Positions 11,778 to 23,018 of a stretch of 64,000 nt of DNA are shown piece by piece. The stretch is from positions 46,482,935 through 46,546,934 of the forward strand of contig NC_077247.1 of the NCBI RefSeq assembly GCF_947179165.1, given 5' to 3'. The stretch's first letter is position 1, and each line of letters opens with the position of its first letter. The position numbers and the translations under genes are program-made. The DNA comes from Solanum dulcamara. Lineage: Eukaryota > Streptophyta > Magnoliopsida > Solanales > Solanaceae. The notes below the pieces were generated by a model. That model was not told the DNA's origin and ran no database searches. It saw only the letters and a list, made by a program, of their open reading frames with translations.

Positions 11778-12350
11778 ATGAATCCTTCAGCTATAGTCAT
11801 TACAAAGGAACTGTCCGCTGGATCGTCACGATCCGGCGGTGAACAGTTACAAAATAATCCCGCACCGTTGAGTCGGTACGAGTCACAAAAAAGGCGAGAC
11901 TGGAACACTTTCGGACAGTACTTGAAGAATCAGAGACCATCCGTTCCGTTATCACAGTGTAATTGCAATCATGTACTAGAATTTCTTCGGTACCTCGACC
12001 AGTTCGGAAAGACTAAGGTTCACTTACACGGATGCGTGTTTTTTGGACAACCTGATCCACCAGCACCTTGTACTTGCCCGCTAAGGCAAGCTTGGGGCAG
12101 CCTTGATGCTTTGATAGGCAGACTTAGAGCTGCTTACGAAGAAAACGGAGGTTCCCCGGAGAATAATCCGTTTGGGAATGGCGCGATTCGCCTTTATTTG
12201 AGAGAGGTTAAGGAGTGTCAAGCTAAAGCAAGAGGGATTCCTTATAAGAAGAAGAAGAAAAGGAAGCTCAATAGTAATTCAATTAAGTCCATTGGTGCTG
12301 GTGCTGGTGCTGCTGCTGATCAACACAAGAATTTGATGCAAGCCAGCTAA
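11778..12350 (+). CDS. ALOG domain protein (LSH / TMF family)
   Basis: A single-exon, 190-residue nuclear protein. The ALOG domain runs from about residue 31 ([20 protein letters not shown]) to about 156 (KARGIPY). It contains the zinc-ribbon-like insert with H84, C86, C98 and C100 (HLHGC and CTC) and the block [21 protein letters not shown] lysine-rich nuclear localisation signal, KKKKKRK, sits at 157-163, directly after the domain as is usual. N and C termini are low-complexity, including a GAGAGAAA stretch at 173-180. ALOG proteins are plant-specific DNA-binding or co-regulatory factors that control light-dependent hypocotyl growth, organ boundaries, meristem maturation and inflorescence form (Arabidopsis LSH, rice G1/TAWAWA1, tomato TMF). 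The ATG follows an A-rich leader and is the first in frame. Family assignment is firm; which paralogue it is cannot be told. Confidence 0.95.
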   Translation: MNPSAIVITKELSAGSSRSGGEQLQNNPAPLSRYESQKRRDWNTFGQYLKNQRPSVPLSQCNCNHVLEFLRYLDQFGKTKVHLHGCVFFGQPDPPAPCTCPLRQAWGSLDALIGRLRAAYEENGGSPENNPFGNGAIRLYLREVKECQAKARGIPYKKKKKRKLNSNSIKSIGAGAGAAADQHKNLMQAS

Positions 12351-13320
12351 ATCATATGGGTAAGCAATTTTCGTCCTTTGATTAAATCATAAGGATGACT
12401 AGCTTCAATTTTGACTCTATTTTCTTACAGTATTCGTATAAAACTATACTTATAAGTTAAAAAGAATCGAACGATGATTTACTTATTTCTTTCAAGTTTC
12501 TAGTTGTAATATCAACATCTTTTCTTGAAAAGTAAAATTTATTAGTATAAGTCATATTTATGATTGCCAAAGTGTAACTAATTTTTTATTAGACCTTGGT
12601 GTCAAAGGTCATTTTCTAAATGAAAACCCCTAAAACCGTGACTAAAACCCTGATCTTTATGGTCATAGTGAAGCAATTGAATTTGAGGAACAGTAAATAT
12701 AAGAAAATCTCATCTCTTTTATTAATATTTGGAGTATATATATATAGTAGGGTATGAATAGGGCATATTCTAGCTAAGTAGTCTTATAACAAATCTCTCT
12801 CTCATATCATGCAAAAAACAGTTTATAAATTTCATATTTGAACCTTTTTTTTCCTTGTAAAATATTTGATCTTTACAATACTTCTTGTCCCTTAAGAGAT
12901 TTGGCAAGATTTTGTGTCTTAATGAGTAAACCATGTGATGGTTTCTATATATAGTTGGAGTATTTTTGAAGTGGAAACAAAACTTATATTGTCTTGGACC
13001 ATTTTAAATAATATATATAATATAATTAATAGAATCTTCTGTACAATATTACCAACAAGCATATATGTATAATCATTACTTCAAAAAGTTCCAAACGAAT
13101 ATACAGATAATATATATAAGCAGACACATTATGCTTGCCTTTTGTACGTAGGTTCTAGCAGTCGAGCCTTTTTCGTATTATTTATCCGTAAATAGTCATA
13201 TTTGTTGCTGTTGGTGAAGAATATATTTTCAAGGTATACCTAGCTAGCTAGTCCTTTTGTATCTTGTTATGTATCTTGTTATGTTCTCTTTTCTTCTTTG
13301 GGGACTTTTATGATTTACTA
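12351..13320. other. 3' flank of the ALOG gene and AT-rich intergenic DNA
   Basis: No second coding exon was found. The stop codon at 12348-12350 lies in sequence that turns AT-rich at once, so this is likely 3' UTR followed by spacer. Confidence 0.45.
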
Positions 13321-13324
13321 CCCT

Positions 13325-13560
13325 CCCTCCTTACACCCACGCCTGAATATCTGGTGTGTGAGCAATTTAATATGGGGTGGAACATTACGAAATAAGAACT
13401 GAGATAGACCCTGCTCTATTACCATGTAAAGATAAAATGTATCTTGAGCCCAACTCAAACTCAAAAATTTGCTCATGAGATGAGAATTGTCCAAGTCATA
13501 TTAAACAGATCACTCATTCCTTAACCACCAATTGATGTGGGACTATTCACATTCAAGATA
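13325..13560 (-). repeat. Dispersed CATCGGT-type repeat, copy 3 (reverse orientation)
   Basis: Read on the minus strand it gives CCCACATCAATTGG, then GACTTGGACAATTCTCATC and a TTGAGTTTGAGTTGGGC segment. This is the same order of motifs as the copies at 4132-4235 and 5490-5640. Confidence 0.45.
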
Positions 13561-14248
13561 TATTTATGATCTTTTGTAAATTTTGTCCTGAGATCTCTAA
13601 GTAAATGGCCTAATCACACCATTCTTCCATAAATTATGAATTCCTAGTGAACTCACGTTAATCTATAATAATAACTAGATTAACAAGTCAAGTATCATGG
13701 TAACACTCTCTTCTTTGCGATTATGTGAACATATTTGATTAAGCACATAGGTTTAAAAAAAAGAAGCACTTTTGGTATTTGTAGTTTTAAATATGACATA
13801 TCATTTGTGTTGTTATAAGAGCTTCTCATCAAGGGTTAAAAGATTTATTTAAATTGTTTTCATATTTTTAAAAAAATCTTTTTTAAATGAAGTAAAAAAC
13901 AAATTGGTCCACACAGATTGAATCAAAAAAAATGGTAATTAGATCTTCTATTATTCTGTAAAATGACTCAGTTTCAGTATATAAAAGAGTCTATATATTC
14001 GAATAGAGTGGATAATGTTCCATGGAATTTATTTGAATTGGTCTATATATTTGAATTGGTTTGGTTGGAAAAATTGAAAATATCATTGTTGAGTTTGAGT
14101 AAGTTTTTAAGAAGACAAAATGAGTCTTAGTTTTTGAATGTTTCACTTGAATCTATGTACTAAAAATTGTTGAAATTGTTATTAGAAAGCTGTATATCAA
14201 AGTTAAAGTTATTTGGAGTTGGCTTGGAACAATTTTGAAGAAAAATTA
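13561..14248. other. Intergenic DNA, nothing recognised
   Basis: AT-rich sequence with no gene signal. Confidence 0.4.
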
Positions 14249-14672
14249 TGTTGGTGATCAATTTCATAACTTGTTGCTAAGGCGGTTAATTATGTCTTGA
14301 ATTTTTTCTATATTTTAGGAAAATCATAATCCTTATTGGTTAAGGAAATCCTTGTCCTAATAGATTTGGGAAATGAATATATTGTCCTTCTAGGATTGGG
14401 AAACATTTTCCTTATAGGTTTGGGACTACTTGAGATCTATATACAGGAAATCTAGTTGAGAATTCTAAAAGTATGGTATAGGATACTCAATGTAGTCCTA
14501 AGGGATCCTAAAGTATTGTAAACTTGTTCTCTTTTTTTCATAGTGGAAAACTCTTTGGTTTTGCTGTGAGGGTTAGACATAGCCGAACCTCATTAATTCC
14601 TTATGTTATTTTTCTTCTTTATTTTCTTTGTTTGTGATTATGTGTTAGTTAATCCACGATATTTCTGCAACA
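14249..14672 (+). mobile_element. Solo LTR or truncated LTR, probable Copia type
   Basis: Begins TGTTGGTG and ends CTGCAACA, giving the TG...CA ends of an LTR. The right part carries GACATAGCCGAACCTCATTA followed by a T-rich block, a layout seen in Copia-type LTRs of Solanaceae. No internal domain, primer site or clean target duplication was seen, so it is either a solo LTR or a decayed remnant. Confidence 0.5.
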
Positions 14673-15449
14673 AAGGCAAGTCTTAATCTATATCAAAATA
14701 AAAAAGTCCTGACAATTGCCAATATATGTTTTGCCTAGAAATTTTAACGAATCACCATAAGTCATCTTAGCTATCGTTAAGAACGTGCTTCTAGTTTTTT
14801 GACATGGAGGCCATTTTTTCAGGACTACTTTTCATGGTGACCCCAAATATTCTATTTGGGCAAATCGTACCCAAAATTCTTTGGTTGAAATTTATTCTCA
14901 TTTTGCCCTTTAAGATACAAATAGCATTGATACCAAAGACTTTTAGAGTACTAATATAAAATCTAGATCTGTCTCCTAAAGCTTAAAGAATGTTAATTTC
15001 ATATTGGGAGGGGAAATGACTTGTTGATAAAAATATGCGATCAAGAATATTATGCTTCAAACCTCATACGATTAGTAAGGGAAAGTCTAGCCCCCTTTGT
15101 TTGTACTTATATCTATTGATATCTTTTTATTTTTTTAAAAAAAATGCTAGACACTCTGTCTAGTGGTAAATTTACTCCAAAAAAGAAGAGGCAAATTTGC
15201 ATTGAGCATGTCTAATCTCAACAATATATTTGTGAATTAGTTCAAATATTGCATTTATTTTGGGGTATGAGGACAAGATATTTTCTCTAAATTCCATATT
15301 AATTTAAATGATATTTAAAAATAGTTAAACGATTTATGAAAGTTAAAAAAAATACTTAAATGATTTATAAAGTTGTGGCTGCTAAACACACCTTCTCTAT
15401 CACATTGAAATTTTTTAATCTTCATGTTAAAAATTTATTTTCTAGGAGC
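14673..15449. other. Intergenic DNA, nothing recognised
   Basis: Short fortuitous ORFs only; no gene or paired repeat was found. Confidence 0.4.
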
Positions 15450-15540
15450 TTAATAAACTATCCTTTCAAAGCATCACTATGTATTTTCTTCAAAGATTCA
15501 TTCTCCAATTTATTGATGCTTTGAAAGGATAGTTTATTAA
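15450..15540. repeat. Perfect 27-bp inverted repeat with 37-nt loop
   Basis: Arms 15450-15476 and 15514-15540 are exact reverse complements (the left arm starts TTAATAAACTATCC and ends AAAGCATCA). Transcribed from either strand this would form a fully paired stem of 27 bp. It is too short and too perfect for a typical plant microRNA precursor. It may be a small MITE or a regulatory hairpin. Confidence 0.8.
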
Positions 15541-17200
15541 TTTTTCTCAATTGACAATTTGTACACACCGAAGAAATTTTACTATCAGAGCAAAAAGGTA
15601 AAGTTCTTGAACTAGGATATATAATGTCCTAATCTTTGATGTCAAATTGAATATATTGCTTTTAAATTTGTAAAATGTTAGAGATTTTACACAAGTATTC
15701 ATTGTTATTCGAGCCCTTATTATTAGTAAAACATGTGAATTAAGCGCAGATGCGGAAAGAGAGAGATTTGAACCCTCGGTTAAAGTAATCTAAAGATATT
15801 TGGGTCATTGATAAGAAAATTCTTTGAAGTGATTGGTCCTAAACTTTTGACCGCTCTTGCTCTATGTACAAAAACTTTAAGTTCAACAAATTTGATTTTT
15901 GACTTTGAAGGTTTACTCATGAGCTGGCAAGCTGGTGTCAAAAGTTCAAGAACACTCATCCAAGGTTATTTGGATATAATTTCTTGAAGATACTCTTGAC
16001 GTACTGTAATATTGTCCGCTTTGGATCAAGCCCGTATGTTTTTTTTCAAAAGTTCTCACACGTGGGACTTTGTTCTCATGCACACACCAACAATCTCTCC
16101 CTTGAACTAAGTTTCATACGACCCATTACCATTCATGAGTTAATTTGGAGATTAAATATGTGTCACCCTCATCAACCTAGTATTAATAGCGTCTAAAGTG
16201 CAACTGACTTCTTTTTTTGTATACGTGTCTTTAAAGTTATGGATAAAAGCAACAATTTAGCCCATAGACGGGCAAAATCACTAAGTTAGACCGCAGGCCC
16301 TTACTTTGACATTTTCATATCTGTCTCGCTGAATCATTAGCTCAGATACTAATTGTTGGAATAAAACAATGTAAAGATACTCTTAATATGGTGAGAGATT
16401 ATCCTCTTTGAAACAAGCTCACATGATTATTTTTTTTAGCAAATCTCAAGCTATTAAGAATATCCAACAACTTGTAAATAGCTTTTTCTTTTTTTCTACT
16501 TTTGATATTGTAGAATTTCGTTAACACACATACAACACTTTTTTCATTGCTCTACATGTCACCTTTGTCATCTTCTAGCGTGGACACTGGTGGATCATTT
16601 GTCACTATATGAGGGATCATTTGTCACAATATGAGTGACCTTGATAAAGTCTTGCATAGGTTGATAAATATGTAGCTTCCAAACAAGAAAGTTGGAAGGC
16701 TTTAATTTGATTGGACAAATTGCAATCAATTGATGCAAAGACGAGGGAGAGACAGCTAAACTAATTGCATTTGTGGAACAGTGGAAGACATAAAAGAAAT
16801 GAACAAAAGAAGTATATTTCTTTTCACTGCTTCAGCCGTTCACAACATTAAATTATACAACTAGAAGATGCCTCGTCTTTTTTTATTTATTTAACTCACA
16901 CGTCTAAAATATAAAAGTAGCTAAAATAAAGGATTAGGAACAAAGATATTCAGGACAAGATTGGAGTGTTTTTCGTGATAAATAAGATGAAGGGGGTGAG
17001 ACTGAGATTATTTGGGTATGTGAAGAGGTGAGACTTTGGTTGTGGTGAGTATGAAAAGAGGTAAAATAAGCCGAAGAAGTATTGGCATGAAGGGAGGTGA
17101 TTTTTTTTTTAAACTGGAGAGAGGTAATTAAATTGGACATTGCACAAATATAGCCTAATGAGTACATGATTTTAAATAGGAGGATTTGAAAGTCGAGGAT
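15541..17200. other. Intergenic DNA, mostly unrecognised
   Basis: Contains small ORFs without recognisable products. Sequence around 16030-16380 resembles retrotransposon-derived spacer, but no terminal repeats were found. Confidence 0.35.
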
Positions 17201-17209
17201 TAGGTAAAA

Positions 17210-17786
17210 GCGTAATAAGTAGTCGAGCGTCGTTTAGTTTCTCTATTGTTATTATTATTCTCATATTATTTTATTCTTCTATTTTATTTGCCTTGATTAT
17301 CATATTATTTTGTTGTTGATATTGCTCTCGTCAATATTATTGTCAGCATAGCTTGCTTCATTGTTGTATTGGGAGAGGTGATTAGAAATGACATGACACA
17401 GTTTCATATTGCCGAAGACTTGATTTTAGATAGGAAGAAGTGGAGGTGGCGTATTAGGGTAGCAGACTAGTAGGGATAGAGTGTTGTCTTATCGTGAAGA
17501 GGTATAGTGTCTGTCATAGGACTAGTTGTGCCCTTATAGGTCTTGCCATATGTTGTTTATTGCATTTCGATTATCATATTATTTTTTGTTGTTGTTGTTT
17601 TTTCTCTTATGCTTTCATCATTATTATTTTTTCTGGGTTTAATATACTTGAGTCGAGGGTCTTTCGAAAACAATCGCTCTACCTCCACAAGGTAGTGTTA
17701 AGGTTTGCGTATACTCTACCCTCTTTAGACCCCGCTTTGTAAGATTTCTTACTCATAAAACACACTGAGTATGTTGTTGTTGTAAA
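17210..17786 (+). mobile_element. SINE-like dispersed repeat, TS-type 3' end
   Basis: The 3' part reads GAGTCGAGGGTCTTTCG, then CTCTACCTCCACAAGGTAG, TACCCTCTTTAGACCCC and CACTGAGTATG(TTG)n, closely resembling the 3' part of Solanaceae TS-family SINEs, which end in TTG repeats. Upstream sequence (TGACATGACACAGTTTCATA, then TAGATAGGAAGAAGTGGAGG) also looks like a common Solanaceae repeat. The copy is diverged. Family naming relies on recalled consensus. Confidence 0.6.
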
Positions 17787-18943
17787 TACTCTACTCACCA
17801 TTTGTACAGATATATCTTGTTTATTTTATATCTTGCCACTGCTATAATTGGTTTTATTATATTGGTAGTATAAAAATTCTTTATTGTTTGGGACGGATGG
17901 AGCAATGAACATCGAATGTCGAATTGTTTATTATCTTGCCACTACTCTTTCATCTATTACTAATACCTACGATCATTCAATGTCGAATTGTGTAATGTTT
18001 TTTCTTTAATTTCTTCTCTTTGTTTTTCTGGATAATTCTTATTTTATGCTTACTAAATTCATTGTACATATATAGGGTGGTCACATGAATTGGATGCATC
18101 TTAAGTAGATATATAGAAGATGATGATGCCTGCCAGAAGACAAATATCTACCTCAATACTAGCTATCTAGCTAGCTAAGTTTTCTTATTAAGTTATATTT
18201 TATATATATATACAAACTCAAGTCTTAGTATTTAATAATTTAGTTAGATAATCAGTTTCTTTTAATTAAATAACTGTCTTTTGGTAATTTGATAAGGATT
18301 TCTCCACTACTGTAAATTAAACTACTTCCCAGCTATTTTACTATATATATTTTGCATCAATTACAGCAGGAGTCATATATAATAGTTGTAGTATTGCAGT
18401 TTATTTTTTTCTCAGCAGCTCTTGGTTATAGAGTAAGGCATTATTTATTTGAAATTTAGCTCATGTTATACATTTACTGTCTATTAATTTTTTTTTTGCT
18501 TAAGAGTTGTTCTTTCTTTTCTTATATATAATCCTTTTGTGTATCTGTAGTATGTTTTGAGCCAGGACGGAGCCACCCTTCGAGTTATGGGTGCGGTAGT
18601 ACTCAGTTATTTTGGCTCAAATTCTATATTTGTATGTAAAAATAATTGATCCAGAATTCAATAAGTAAAAGCAAATTGTGATTCAAAAATCATAAACTAA
18701 AAATTCTGGCTCTATCTCTATTTTGGGCGGAGTGATTTATTACAAATGGCCAACAAAGAAATGCAGTTTTTAATTATTTTTTTTTGTGGTCTTCTCTTTA
18801 TTCTCTTTTCTGGATTAACAAATTCTGGTACATTTATGCATTTATTATTCATTATATTTTTTTTAGACAAAAGTTACATTAGTACTAAATTTTACAAATA
18901 TAAAAAGCTTGCTTAATATAAATACAATTGGTAATAACTTCAT
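17787..18943. other. Intergenic DNA 3' of the EP1-like gene
   Basis: No gene signal. A direct repeat of AATGTCGAATTGT at about 17915 and about 17979 is the only structure noted. The rightmost part is the probable 3' UTR of the minus-strand EP1-like gene. Confidence 0.4.
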
Positions 18944-20254
18944 CTACTTTGAGATCTTGATGTAGCCAACATGGGAGGAATTGTCTACTTTAACCAAAGC
19001 TCCAAGCTCAGGTACGACCAAGCACTTTGATGACTCCTCTCTATAGAAAAAACCCACACATTTGCAATCTTTGTTGCACCTATTTTTGCATTCACTTATT
19101 TTCATAGGCCCAATTCCTTCATTATAATCACTAGTGAAATGTTCAACCCCTTCCACCTTGTAATAGTCCACATTTGATCCTCCCCTGCATGCTGGCAACT
19201 TTGGTGGTGCACATCCCTTGCTCCACCCAATCAAGCCCCGAGGACTCGGACACGCCACACACTGGCTGTCCTCGCAGATGCCTAATGATCCACACCTCTT
19301 AGGGAGCTTGCATTCACTTTTTTCATAGTTGTCCCTATCGAAAAGTTGATACGTGATTTCCCATGACCCCCAATCGACATTTGGTTCATAAGTGTACATT
19401 CTTAAACTACCGTCCATATCAACTCTAAACATAGTGTATGTACTATTGTATTTGGGCCTAGCAAATATTGAAGTGCCAGAGCTAGGAGAATTGGTCATGT
19501 TGAACCCAAATCCTAGCTCAAAAGCATAATTTTCACCATACTCTGGCGCACAATAGAAATCAAAATAGGCTAAAGAGCCTTTCCCATTACCATAATCATC
19601 TGATTTGAAGTATGGCAAAGGCCTTTGTGAATTTACACTTGCATAATACATGGCCCATTGTCTCCCATCTAGGACAAAGCTATAAGGCCCATTAACAGGT
19701 TCTTTACTGGACTTTCTACTAACAAGCTTAGATGGGCCTTTAGCCCTTAAACCTTGGCCCACCAAAAGTGTATCGGTTGGGTGATCAAAACTTTGCCAAA
19801 CAAATCTGTCATTTTTATCATGTAAAACCAAGTTGCCATTAGGCAAGAGTTTTAGCCCTGTTACACCCTTGTTGGCAGTATTGGTATGCCAAGCTACCGT
19901 GCCATCGACATCAGTTAGTACCAAATTCCCATCAGTACCAAATGTTAGAGTGGCGTTTTCTCGGACAGGCTTGCCACGATTAGCCTCCCAGACCCATCGC
20001 ATAATGGACTCAGATCTACGATGACCCATTCGTAGCCCGAGTATGAAGGTGTTTGGTGTAGAATTAAAGAAACAAAGGGTGAAAGGGAAGTTGACAATAT
20101 CCAAGGCACGATAATCTGCAAAGTATTCAACAGAGTATTCGCCGAATGAACCTTCATTTATGTACTTGAAGGTTTTCGAAGGAGGAACATTGGCTAATGC
20201 TGCTATGAATAGAGAACAAAGTGTGATTACAAGCAAAGAAGTATATGGAGACAT
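18944..20254 (-). CDS. EP1-like secreted glycoprotein (bulb-type lectin + PAN-like domain)
   Basis: A single-exon, 436-residue protein. Residues 1-21 form a signal peptide (LLVITLCSLFIAALA). A bulb-type (B-) lectin domain covers about 45-175, with the family signatures GNLVLTDVDG at 109-118 and WQSFDHPTDTLLVGQG at 153-168. A cysteine-rich, PAN/apple-like C-terminal part (about 320-436) carries CRGGSNVDYYKVEGVEHF and CKNRCNKDCKCVGFFY. There is no transmembrane segment or kinase domain, which separates it from S-domain receptor kinases and matches the carrot EP1 group of extracellular epidermal or cell-wall glycoproteins. Their biochemical role is not settled; mannose-type sugar binding is inferred from the fold. 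Several N-x-S/T sites (for example NSTP, NATL, NMTN, NSTY) fit glycosylation. Length is normal for the group and no break was seen. Confidence 0.93.
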   Translation of the reverse strand: MSPYTSLLVITLCSLFIAALANVPPSKTFKYINEGSFGEYSVEYFADYRALDIVNFPFTLCFFNSTPNTFILGLRMGHRRSESIMRWVWEANRGKPVRENATLTFGTDGNLVLTDVDGTVAWHTNTANKGVTGLKLLPNGNLVLHDKNDRFVWQSFDHPTDTLLVGQGLRAKGPSKLVSRKSSKEPVNGPYSFVLDGRQWAMYYASVNSQRPLPYFKSDDYGNGKGSLAYFDFYCAPEYGENYAFELGFGFNMTNSPSSGTSIFARPKYNSTYTMFRVDMDGSLRMYTYEPNVDWGSWEITYQLFDRDNYEKSECKLPKRCGSLGICEDSQCVACPSPRGLIGWSKGCAPPKLPACRGGSNVDYYKVEGVEHFTSDYNEGIGPMKISECKNRCNKDCKCVGFFYREESSKCLVVPELGALVKVDNSSHVGYIKISK

Positions 20255-20295
20255 TGTTTTGATTTTGTGAATGACAACAATTTTTGAGTTATGTA

Positions 20296-20303
20296 TATTT
20301 ATA
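20296..20303 (-). promoter_or_regulatory. Candidate TATA box of the EP1-like gene
   Basis: TATAAATA on the minus strand, 42 bp upstream of the start codon, so the 5' UTR would be very short. Predicted from sequence only. Confidence 0.45.
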
Positions 20304-21190
20304 GTAGTAAAAAACCAAGAGATCCATTTATTTATTTGTAATGTTTATGCTTAGCTATCTTATCCAGTGGATCAATATATCCCTGTATTTGACAAAGCAA
20401 TTGTTGACTTTGACAAATTCATTATTGATCAAACTTAAACAACACACTTTTGAATCCACTTATTTAATTTCTTTTCACAAATTAATGGTTTTAGACCTTT
20501 TGGTCTCGTCAATGAAACCATGAACCATATATATAACTTTATCAGAAGCACTTATTGGAAGAACATTTATGGCTAAAGTTGGATCTAGCTAGAAGGAATT
20601 CAGGCATGGTGGACATTTAAATATATATTCTAGTGATGGCTAGCTATGTGCTTACGTTTTTACTGGGTAACTTATATAGTACTTAGTACTACCTACTTAT
20701 TAGTTGGATGACACTAATGTTCAATTTAATGGAGTTCATGGTACGTTTTCTTGATAAAATATGTCGAATCATGCTGTTGAACTTTTAATTGCTCAACAAT
20801 AAACATTCAGATTTCCTTAATCCTTTAACAGTGATATAGTTAGGCGGGCGGCGACAAAGTTGATGCAGTTTGATTCTAGAAATGTAAATGTCACAAGTAA
20901 AAAGAAAAGAATGATTAATTTCATAGAGAATTATCATAAACATAGCCAACCCTACAACAAGTACAAGTAGTTGTAGTTGGCCTCTAATTCTGTTGGTACA
21001 CTTTCTCTGCCATCAAATGTTAGCTGTGAAAGCTTTTCAGTCAAATTTTGTGTATGTCGTTTGGTTGGTCAAGGGATGCTGTTGCATATAGAACAGACAA
21101 CTTTGATGAGATAGTGTGGTCCTTTAGAGAGCTGCACATCTTTTATGAGATACTAAAATTTCTGTTTTTAATCCCGCATAATTTTTTGGG
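20304..21190. other. Upstream region of the EP1-like gene
   Basis: Non-coding; small ORFs here are fortuitous. It probably holds the promoter of the minus-strand gene. No mobile element was recognised. Confidence 0.4.
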
Positions 21191-21194
21191 AAAC

Positions 21195-21710
21195 TAAACA
21201 AAATAAATCAAGGAAGTAAATTATGGGAAAACTATGTGAATAGACAAATATATACTAGTTAATTAGCTAATATAGATATAATTTGAATTAATTACTGCTC
21301 GCGGCAAATATTTAGTGTAATTACAGTTTGAGTTATGTATAATTTGCGCGATTATACAAATGTTGTGCATGATTATACAAACGTTGTGCGTGAATACACG
21401 TTTGAGTTTTGTATAATTCGTGCGATTTATACAAACGATGTGTGATTATACAAACGTTGTGCGCGAATCAAATTGTAAGCACTATAAATTGTATAGTGAA
21501 TTATACAAATGTTATACATGAATTGTATAGTGAAATATACAAACGCTATACAAAAACTGCTAATTGTTTAGAGAATTATACAAACGTATACAAATGCTGG
21601 GCGAATTATACAAACACTTCTATAATTATAGCTACGAATTGTAATTAGCAAACTATAGTTATGAAACATAATTAAGGTATTTTTGAGGTGACTATATGTG
21701 AAAATTCTTG
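21195..21710 (+). repeat. Dispersed element with ATTATACAAACG minisatellite, copy 1
   Basis: A non-coding element with about ten imperfect repeats of ATTATACAAACGTTGTGC or close variants (21330-21620). It is preceded by the flank ATATATACTAGTTAATTAGC and a GCTCGCGGCAAATATT block and followed by ATAATTAAGGTATTTTTGAG. The whole arrangement recurs reverse-complemented at about 26045-26470, including both flanks, so it is a mobile or once-mobile unit. Confidence 0.7.
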
Positions 21711-21837
21711 TAAACTATTTACTTAAACTAGACCTACTCCAACTTATTTACCATGATTGGACCAAAGGCCCAAAGTAATTACAGCACTGCCCCGGCCCTT
21801 CTTCGAGTGACCAGGCCCATGGCTATTTTCGCGTGAC

Positions 21838-22315
21838 CTTCATGATACTATCAGAGTATATATATACTTTAATGGTATCAAAAAATAATTGAGCAATGTT
21901 TTTATTGCAATGTTTTCTCTTCATGATACTATTAGAGTATATATACACTCATATATTCTCTGATGGTATCAAGAAATAATTGGATAGTTTATTCAGTGAT
22001 TAGTCATTTTTTGCTCCTTGATAACAATACAGTATATATATACTCTGAAGGTAATAAGGACAATTAAGCATTTTCATTGCAGTGTTATTCAGATCTTGAT
22101 ATCGTCATGATAATGTCAGAGTATATATATACTCTGAATGTATCAAGGCAGTTAAGCATTTTTATTGCAGTGTTATTCAGATCTCGATACCGTCATGATA
22201 CTGTCAGAGTATATATATACTATGATAGTATCAAGAAATAATTGAGCAGTGTTATTGCCTTCATGATACTATCAGAGTTACAGAGTATATATATTCACTC
22301 TAATTGTATCAAGAA
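21838..22315. repeat. Tandem array of six AT-core hairpins (period about 88 bp)
   Basis: Six units, 21843-21880, 21924-21971, 22019-22057, 22108-22145, 22196-22233 and 22264-22311, each follow the plan TGATACTRTCAGAGTATAT...ATACTCTGATNGTATCA, so each is a near-perfect palindrome able to fold into a hairpin of 15-18 bp. Spacing of starts is 81, 95, 89, 88 and 68 bp. Spacers between units 3-4 and 4-5 are also alike (TTAAGCATTTT, ATTGCAGTGTTATTCAGATC), showing tandem amplification. A second, shorter array lies at 30101-30332. Confidence 0.8.
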
Positions 22316-22797
22316 TACGCGCGAACTCCTTTTTGGGGCATGGAAGTAATGGGGTATCCCATGGTAAATAGTTTCTCTTTTGGGGGTATAACAATAATTA
22401 TCCCTAATTTTTTTAACTTTTTTTTTGTTTTAACTAATTTTGATATTATAATAAAATTTGTAAAATTCGTTTTCATTTTTTCGCTAAATAATATATGCAT
22501 ACAATACATCAAACTCATTATTGACGGGTAGCATCAAATTCTCTTGGGAAAAAAATTAATGTATTGCACAATGTCTTATGGCATTTTGTTTCTTTTGCGC
22601 ATGATATATGATACTATAAGATATCAATAATGGAGTTATTTGCAGTTCTCTTCAAATGGTAATATTCATCTCCAAGAAACATTATTAAAAAACAAAAAGG
22701 AGCAAACAAATGTGCTATTTAACTTTGAGAAATATATATGAGTAACTTTTGTATATTTGTTTATCACATGATTAGAAAAAGAAAGTTGCTCATCTTT
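22316..22797. other. Intergenic DNA after the hairpin array
   Basis: The first 120 bp (AAATAGTTTCTCTTTTGGG, then ATAACAATAATTATCCC) recur after the second hairpin array at about 30390-30430, so they belong to the same repeat family. The rest is AT-rich and unrecognised. Confidence 0.5.
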
Positions 22798-23015
22798 TAC
22801 TACACCAAAAATAATCTTCAGCCGTAATTAATAAAATGAGAATAACTTAATAGCTACTAAATATGTTTTTTAAGAGGCATTTAATATTTAAATGTCCCTA
22901 AAGTCTATAGTGATATTGGATTCAATGACAATTACCTAATGCACTTAAAGTCTTTAATACTCTTTATTACTGTGCACAATATTTATTGCCGCTAAAAATT
23001 ATTTTTGTCGTAGTG
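22798..23015. mobile_element. CACTA-type MITE
   Basis: The left end TACTACACCAAAAATAAT and the right end, read in reverse complement CACTACGACAAAAATAAT, match the CACTACACCAAAAA terminus of plant CACTA (En/Spm-type) elements, with the first base of the left end changed. A 3-bp duplication TTT flanks both ends (22795-22797, 23016-23018), as expected for this superfamily. At 218 bp and non-coding it is non-autonomous. Confidence 0.7.
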
Positions 23016-23018
23016 TTT

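Noticed and set aside
15450..15540. Reading the hairpin as a microRNA gene
   Set aside because: The stem is perfect but only 27 bp, with no bulges or extended lower stem, and it matches no microRNA that I know.
19833..20157. Plus- and minus-strand ORFs within the EP1-like gene
   Set aside because: Alternative-frame shadows of the 436-residue protein, whose domains are clear.
21838..22315. CRISPR-like look of the evenly spaced palindromes
   Set aside because: Spacers are similar to each other and not unique, the unit is a palindrome with an AT core, and the DNA is eukaryotic with spliced genes.
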